This document shows positions 5,338-9,902 of a DNA stretch of 9,902 nt, piece by piece. A program made the translations under genes and the position numbers. The notes beneath the pieces were generated by a model. It saw nothing but the letters and a program-made list of their open reading frames with translations, was not told the origin of the DNA and did no database searches. Origin of the DNA: Actinomycetota bacterium. GTDB lineage: Bacteria > Actinomycetota > Acidimicrobiia > Acidimicrobiales > Poriferisodalaceae. The stretch is taken from NCBI GenBank assembly GCA_013151655.1, contig JAADHX010000434.1:1-9902 (forward strand), read 5' to 3'. Numbering within the stretch: the stretch's first letter is position 1; every line of letters starts with the position of its first letter.

Positions 5338-5473
5338 GATACCGCAGGTGTCGCGATGCCGCTGGACTAACTCAGCGAGTAGAGCGATACCGCAGGTGTC
5401 GCGATGCCGCTGGACTAACTCAGCGAGTAGAGCGATACCACAGGTGTCGCGATGCCGCTGGACTAACTCAGCG
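5338..5473 (-). repeat. Tandem array, 48-bp period, three copies of a 40-bp unit, starting inside the pyrF 3' end
   Basis: Read in the direction of pyrF, a 40-base unit beginning CGCTGAGTTAGTCCAGCG and ending CACCTGYGGTATC occurs at 5473-5434, 5425-5386 and 5377-5338. The copies are separated by two identical 8-base linkers, GCTCTACT. They are identical except for one T/C difference (T in the copy next to pyrF). The first unit contains the last pyrF codons and its TAG stop, so the downstream copies carry duplicates of the gene's end. Each unit can form a CGCTG/CAGCG stem with an 8-base loop. There are no variable spacers and no terminator T-run. The near-identity suggests recent tandem duplication. 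Confidence 0.92.
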
Positions 5474-6185
5474 CGTTTCGTACTTCGGCGGTGACGGCTT
5501 CGGCTGCTGCGATGGGGTCGTCGGCTTCGGTGACGGTGCGTCCGATGACCAAAATGTCGGCGCCAGAATCTATGGCGTCGGCTGGTGTGGCAACGCGGGC
5601 TTGGTCGTGGCTGTCGGTGCCAGCCAAACGAATCCCTGGCACAACGGTGGTGAATCGTGGTGCGTACTGCTTGGCTTCGGTCACGTCGCTAGCAGCGCAG
5701 ATGATTCCACCACAGCCGCCTTCTAACGCTATCTGAACTCGTTTGGCGAGAATGTGCGGAGGTGCATCTCCGTCGGAGGTGAGGATGGTCACTGCCAGCG
5801 CGGTCGGCGTTTCGAGCCCGGCCCGCTCAGCGCCAATCGTGAGACCTTCGACACCGGCCTTGAGCATGTCGACGCCGCCGAATGCGTGGAGGGTGAGATA
5901 ACGAGCGCCAACAGCACCAAGGACCCTGGCCGCTTTGCCTACGGTGTTGGGAATATCGTGCAGCTTGGCATCGAGGAATACGTCGTAGCCCATGTCGGCC
6001 AGCGCCGCGACCGAGTCGGGCCCGTAGGCGCTGAACAGTTCGAGCCCAACCTTGGCGATGCCAAAATATGGCTGCATCTGTTTGGCCAAGCGGGTGGCGG
6101 CAACTAGGTCGTCGACGTCGAGTACCAGTGCGAGCCGGTCGCGAACGTCGACATCGACTTTGGTTGCTGTTGCTTGAGCGCTCAT
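5463..6185 (-). CDS. pyrF: Orotidine 5'-phosphate decarboxylase, type 1
   Basis: Catalyses the last step of de novo UMP synthesis, decarboxylation of OMP. The 240-residue TIM barrel opens with RDRLALVLDVDD and has AKVGLELFSAYGP (K45). The catalytic cluster is LDAKLHDIPNTV, with D72, K74 and D77. VPGIRLAG and a phosphate-binding C-terminal segment, ILVIGRTVTEADDP, close the barrel. This is the E. coli/Bacillus-like type 1, whereas mycobacteria and streptomycetes use the longer type 2 enzyme. ATG at 6185 follows GGGG (6195-6192) with a 6-base spacer. pyrD ends 69 bases upstream, so the two are probably in one transcript. The final codons (ALS and stop) lie within the first unit of the 48-bp-period repeat. 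Confidence 0.96.
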   Translation of the reverse strand: MSAQATATKVDVDVRDRLALVLDVDDLVAATRLAKQMQPYFGIAKVGLELFSAYGPDSVAALADMGYDVFLDAKLHDIPNTVGKAARVLGAVGARYLTLHAFGGVDMLKAGVEGLTIGAERAGLETPTALAVTILTSDGDAPPHILAKRVQIALEGGCGGIICAASDVTEAKQYAPRFTTVVPGIRLAGTDSHDQARVATPADAIDSGADILVIGRTVTEADDPIAAAEAVTAEVRNALS

Positions 6186-6254
6186 TTAGTTCCCCGGGTT
6201 TTGTTGGTGTCTCGATGGTCCGTCGACAGGTGCTCAGCCAAGTTGCGGAGTTTC

Positions 6255-7211
6255 TTAAGATTGGTGAGCGGTGCCGATTAGTTGTCTGACCGACTCGATC
6301 TCGTGGTTTCGACACCACTCGGTTAAGCCGGTCTGCACGAGGTTAGAAGCCCGAGGGTCCGCGAACGCGGCAGTACCGACCTGCACGGCGCAGGCTCCCG
6401 CCATCAGGAACTCGACCGCGTGCTCGGCGGTGCAGATTCCGCCAACGCCGATAATGGGTAAATCCGGGTGCGCCGCCTGGGTTTCGTACACGGCGCGGAG
6501 CGCTACGGGCCGAACTCCGGGGCCTGAAAGGCCTCCTCCTCCGCCTCCGAGCACCGGTAAACGAGTCTCGATGTCGATTACGAGGCCCATGACCGTGTTG
6601 GCCAGGGTTACCGCTTCGGCACCGGCGCGGAACACCGCACCGGCAATCTCGGTTATGTCGGTCACGTTCGGGCTCAGCTTGGCCCAACGCGGAAATCCGC
6701 AAACTTCGGTGGCTTCAATGACCGCCGCGGCCATAGCTGGGTCGTGGGCGAACATTCGCTTGCTGTCTTCAAGGTTTGGACAGCTGACGTTTACCTCGAC
6801 GGCAATCACACCCTCGGCACCGACAAGTTGTTCGGCTGCGACCCTGTAGTCGTCGATAGTTCGACCCCAGATGCTGGCCACGACACGCGCTCCGCTGCGG
6901 CGTAGCGCCGGCAGTTCGTCTTTTCGCCAAGCGACCACGCCAGGGCCTTGTAGGCCCACGCTGTTGATCATGCCGCCGGCAGTTTCGTGGACTCGAGGCG
7001 CGGGGTTACCTTGCCACGCGAAGGGAGCTAGCGACTTCACCACAATCGCGCCAAGCACCGACAGATCAAAAAATGCTGCCAGTTCGTCTCCGTGGCCGGC
7101 TGTGCCTGAGGCCGTCATTACCGGAGCCGGCAACGTGACGGACCCAATTTCAGTTGTGAGATCGACGGCCGCTCGTGCCGACGTGGACGAACGGCTCCTA
7201 GAGCCGAGCAT
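6255..7211 (-). CDS. pyrD: Dihydroorotate dehydrogenase, class 1B catalytic subunit
   Basis: Oxidises dihydroorotate to orotate in pyrimidine synthesis. The 318-residue FMN-binding barrel shows class 1B features: cytosolic, no membrane-targeting N-terminal helix, and catalytic C144 in NVSCPN, where class 2 enzymes have Ser. Other family blocks are ASGTAGHGDE, IVVKSLAP (K59), GGMINSVGLQGPG, AKLSPNVTDITEIA, LANTVMGLVIDIETR, GGLSGPGVRPVALR and IIGVGGI. The six-glycine run before LSG is a little longer than usual. Class 1B enzymes normally work with PyrK, an iron-sulfur/FAD subunit that passes electrons to NAD+, but no pyrK lies between carB and pyrD or elsewhere in the window. ATG at 7211 overlaps the carB end by 14 bases, so translation is likely coupled; AAGAG just upstream may be its ribosome binding site. 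Confidence 0.95.
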   Translation of the reverse strand: MLGSRSRSSTSARAAVDLTTEIGSVTLPAPVMTASGTAGHGDELAAFFDLSVLGAIVVKSLAPFAWQGNPAPRVHETAGGMINSVGLQGPGVVAWRKDELPALRRSGARVVASIWGRTIDDYRVAAEQLVGAEGVIAVEVNVSCPNLEDSKRMFAHDPAMAAAVIEATEVCGFPRWAKLSPNVTDITEIAGAVFRAGAEAVTLANTVMGLVIDIETRLPVLGGGGGGLSGPGVRPVALRAVYETQAAHPDLPIIGVGGICTAEHAVEFLMAGACAVQVGTAAFADPRASNLVQTGLTEWCRNHEIESVRQLIGTAHQS

Positions 7212-9902
7212 GAAACTCTTGGAGGCTGGTAACGGTTAACTCACTGTTGCGCCACTCGTGCATCCCAACAGCTGCAGCTTTGGCCGCGGCGACCGTGGTT
7301 ATGCATGGAACGCCTGCCGCGGTTGCTGCCCGCCTGATCTGGCGTCCGTCCGAGCGTGGTCCAGAGCCCTTGGGGGTGTTGATGACGAGCTGGATCTGGC
7401 CATCTTCGAGCATTTCGACGGCGTCGATTCCGGCGCCCTGCACACCATCTTCGGTGATCTTGGCCACAACGTGGGCAACCTGGATGTCGTTGTCGGCCAG
7501 GAATGTCGCAGTGCCAGATGTCGCGGCTACGCCGAAGCCGAGGTCGACCAGCAGTTGAGCTGCACCGAGGCTTGCCTCCTTGTCGCGATCGGCCACCGAA
7601 ATGAACACGATCCCCGAGTGCGGCAAGGCGCCGCCTGCTGCCATCTGACTCTTCGCGAAAGCCAACCCGAAGCTCGAGTCGATGCCCATAACTTCACCGG
7701 TCGAGCGCATTTCGGGGCCAAGCACGGTGTCGACATCGGGGAACCGTTGGAACGGCAACACAGCTTCTTTAACTGCGACATGACCGCCATCGATCGGGTC
7801 GGTGAGTAACCCCTCAGATCGCAGTTCTTCGAGAGTGGATCCGGCCATTACGCGGGCTGCAACTTTGGCGATGGGGACATTGGTCGCCTTGGCCACGAAC
7901 GGCACAGTTCGACTGGCCCGCGGGTTGGCTTCGATAACAAACACTTGACCCTGTTTGACCGCGAACTGCACATTCAACAACCCCACCACTTGGAGCCGTT
8001 CGGCGATGCGTCTGGTGTAGTTCTCGATGACCGCGATGGTCTGGGCAGCGAGGTTTGGAGGCGGGATGGCACAAGCTGAGTCGCCCGAATGAACCCCAGC
8101 CTCTTCGACGTGTTCCATGATTCCGCCGAGCACCCAGTCGCCGGTTTCGTCGCGAACCGAGTCGACGTCGACCTCGGTGGCGTCTTCGAGGAAACGGTCG
8201 ATGAGCACCGGTCGCTCCGCTGAAAGGCCGCCCTCGCGCCCCAACGAGCCGTAGCTCGCAAGTTCCAACATGGCGGCCCGCAAAGACTCGTCGTCGTAGA
8301 CGATGGTCATGGCTCGACCACCAAGCACGTACGAAGGCCTGACGAGCGCTGGGTAACCAATCCGTTCGCAGATCGCGAGTGCCTCATCCACCTCGACCGC
8401 TGTGCCACCGGGAGGTTGGGGGATTTCGAGTTGGGCGCACAATGCGTTCCAACGCTCGCGGTCCTCGGCCAGATCGATTGATTCTGGCGAGGTGCCCAAG
8501 ATGAGGTCTGCCGGCAGTTCGTTGGCCAGCTTTAGGGGAGTCTGACCACCTAGCGATACAACGATTCCGACTGGATTCTCGGCGTCGATGACATTCATGA
8601 CGTCTTCGTAGGTGAGGGGTTCGAAGTAGAGCCGATCGCTGGTGTCGTAGTCGGTGGAGACGGTTTCGGGGTTGCAGTTGACCATGACTGTTTCGTACCC
8701 GGCATCGCCGAGCGCAAAACTTGCATGGACGCAGCAGTAGTCGAACTCGATGCCTTGACCGATGCGGTTTGGGCCAGACCCGAGAATGAGAATGCGGGGC
8801 CTGGTTCCTGGCTTGACTTCGTCTTCGTCTTCGTACGTTGAATAGTGGTACGGCGTTTCGGCGTCGAACTCTGCCGAACAGGTGTCGACGGTCTTAAAAG
8901 TGACCCTGACCCCGGCCTCGAGCCGAGCCGCCCTGACGTCGGCCTCGGTTCGGCCAAGCAGGTAGCCGAGCTGCACATCGGAGAATCCGAGCCGTTTTGC
9001 TCGACGCCACGCCCGCCGGTCCATCTCGTCGAATCCTGTGGCTTCGATAGCGACGCGCTCCTCGGTGATCATGAGCATCTGATCGAGGAACCACGGGTCG
9101 ATGAAGTTGGCCTCGTGAATTTGTTCGATGCTCAGGCCACGGCGAAACAGAGCCTCGACTTGAAACAAACGGTCTGGAGTGGGGATGGTGGATTGGTGAA
9201 GCAGTTCGTCGTCGTTTAGGTGTTCGTAGTTGTCCTCGGCTGGGTCGGCGTTTAGGCCGAAGCGACCCTGTTCGAGACTACGGAAAGCCTTTTGAAGGCT
9301 CTCGGGGAAGGTGCGGCCGATGGCCATAACTTCGCCAACAGACTGCATTTGGGGGCCGAGTACGCCGCTGGAGCCTGGGAGCTTTTCGAACGCCCATCTG
9401 GGGATCTTGGTCACGACATAGTCGATGGTTGGCTCAAAACTGGCCGGGGTCATTTTAGTGATGTCGTTGGGGATTTCGTCGAGGGTGTAGCCAACGGCAA
9501 GACGGGCGGCAATCTTGGCGATCGGAAAGCCGGTGGCCTTCGACGCCAAAGCCGAACTGCGAGAGACACGGGGGTTCATCTCGATGATGATGATCTCACC
9601 GTCAACTGGGTTGACCGCAAACTGCACGTTCGAGCCGCCGGTCTCGACACCGACTCGACGCAAGCACGCAAAGGACGCGTCACGGAGTTCCTGGTACTCG
9701 ACATCGGACAGGGTCTGTTGGGGAGCAACGGTTATGGAGTCGCCGGTGTGTACACCCATCGGGTCGACGTTTTCGATCGAGCATATGATCACGCAGTTGT
9801 CGGCGTGGTCGCGCATGACCTCAAGTTCGTACTCTTTCCAGCCTTTAATGCTCTGCTCGACGAGGATCTCGCTGATAGGGCTGGCATCGAGCCCACGAGC
9901 CG
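7198..9902 (-). CDS. carB: Carbamoyl-phosphate synthase large subunit (5' end outside the window)
   Basis: Makes carbamoyl phosphate from glutamine-derived ammonia, bicarbonate and two ATP, with CarA as the amidotransferase partner, feeding pyrimidine and arginine synthesis. The visible 900 residues read in frame from base 9900, starting ARGLDASPISEILVEQSIKG. By alignment to E. coli CarB from memory, roughly 190-200 N-terminal residues lie beyond the right edge. In order come the rest of ATP-grasp domain 1 (DSITVAPQQTLSD, GGSNVQFAVNP, EMNPRVSRSSALASKATGFP), the oligomerisation domain (IDPWFLDQM), ATP-grasp domain 2 (LGSGPNRIGQGIEFDYCCV, NCNPETVSTDYDTSDRLYFE, NVQFAVKQGQVFVIEANPRA) and the C-terminal allosteric MGS-like domain (FISVADRDKEA, TSGTATFLADN, INTPKGSGPRSDGRQIRRAA). 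No interruption is seen. It ends HARL, overlapping the pyrD start. Confidence 0.97.
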   Translation of the reverse strand, partial: ARGLDASPISEILVEQSIKGWKEYELEVMRDHADNCVIICSIENVDPMGVHTGDSITVAPQQTLSDVEYQELRDASFACLRRVGVETGGSNVQFAVNPVDGEIIIIEMNPRVSRSSALASKATGFPIAKIAARLAVGYTLDEIPNDITKMTPASFEPTIDYVVTKIPRWAFEKLPGSSGVLGPQMQSVGEVMAIGRTFPESLQKAFRSLEQGRFGLNADPAEDNYEHLNDDELLHQSTIPTPDRLFQVEALFRRGLSIEQIHEANFIDPWFLDQMLMITEERVAIEATGFDEMDRRAWRRAKRLGFSDVQLGYLLGRTEADVRAARLEAGVRVTFKTVDTCSAEFDAETPYHYSTYEDEDEVKPGTRPRILILGSGPNRIGQGIEFDYCCVHASFALGDAGYETVMVNCNPETVSTDYDTSDRLYFEPLTYEDVMNVIDAENPVGIVVSLGGQTPLKLANELPADLILGTSPESIDLAEDRERWNALCAQLEIPQPPGGTAVEVDEALAICERIGYPALVRPSYVLGGRAMTIVYDDESLRAAMLELASYGSLGREGGLSAERPVLIDRFLEDATEVDVDSVRDETGDWVLGGIMEHVEEAGVHSGDSACAIPPPNLAAQTIAVIENYTRRIAERLQVVGLLNVQFAVKQGQVFVIEANPRASRTVPFVAKATNVPIAKVAARVMAGSTLEELRSEGLLTDPIDGGHVAVKEAVLPFQRFPDVDTVLGPEMRSTGEVMGIDSSFGLAFAKSQMAAGGALPHSGIVFISVADRDKEASLGAAQLLVDLGFGVAATSGTATFLADNDIQVAHVVAKITEDGVQGAGIDAVEMLEDGQIQLVINTPKGSGPRSDGRQIRRAATAAGVPCITTVAAAKAAAVGMHEWRNSELTVTSLQEFHARL

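Noticed and set aside
5364..5433. tRNA D-arm-like sequence on the plus strand, TAACTCAGCGAGTAGAGC, in two copies (5368-5385 and 5416-5433)
   Set aside because: It resembles the TAGCTCAGTxGGTAGAGC D-arm, but no 7-base anticodon loop on a 5-bp stem, no TTCGA T-arm and no closing acceptor stem can be found around it. The similarity comes from the tandem repeat and linker.
5325..5726. Plus-strand frame with a 16-residue repeat (RCRDAAGLTQRV)
   Set aside because: The 48-base period is a multiple of three, so any frame stays open through the array. The rest is antisense to pyrF and has no family resemblance.

Overview
This window is a single densely packed minus-strand gene cluster from a fairly high-GC bacterium, almost certainly an actinobacterium. 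The order carB-pyrD-pyrF-mihF-gmk-rpoZ-coaBC-metK is the classic actinobacterial pyrimidine/nucleotide/coenzyme locus. The actinobacteria-specific nucleoid protein mIHF, a mycobacterial-type CoaBC (PAMHTEMW motif) and frequent GTG/TTG starts support this. A class 1B PyrD, a type-1 PyrF and the guanylate kinase wording (SRSWTTR) lean towards the Acidimicrobiia rather than mycobacteria or streptomycetes. That class-level placement is inference.

Layout, in transcription order from the right edge: a carB 3' portion (9900-7198); pyrD, overlapping carB by 14 bases (7211-6255); pyrF (6185-5463); a 48-bp-period tandem repeat that begins inside the last codons of pyrF (5473-5338); an inserted cassette made of a Phd/YefM-type antitoxin, a PIN-domain toxin and a DUF1697 protein (5297-4094), with its own good-looking, apparently leaderless promoter; mihF (4033-3710); gmk (about 3723-3142); rpoZ (3086-2739); coaBC (about 2728-1487); metK (1405-209); a second, unrelated 31-bp-period repeat array touching the metK stop codon (about 103-202); and the probable first codons of another minus-strand gene leaving the left edge (94-1).

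Functionally, carB, pyrD and pyrF are steps of de novo UMP synthesis. gmk makes GDP, rpoZ is the RNA polymerase omega subunit, coaBC makes 4'-phosphopantetheine for coenzyme A, metK makes S-adenosylmethionine, and mihF is a nucleoid architecture protein. The toxin-antitoxin/DUF1697 cassette is the accessory part, sitting at the pyrF-mihF junction of an otherwise housekeeping operon.

No clearly new multi-gene system is visible. The points most worth a second look are the two tandem arrays that each abut a stop codon, a three-residue deletion in an extremely conserved MetK motif, the absence of pyrK beside a class 1B pyrD, and the cassette insertion with its leaderless promoter. No stretch longer than 300 bases lacks a gene; the longest gaps are about 165 bases (5298-5462) and about 114 bases (95-208), and both hold repeats.
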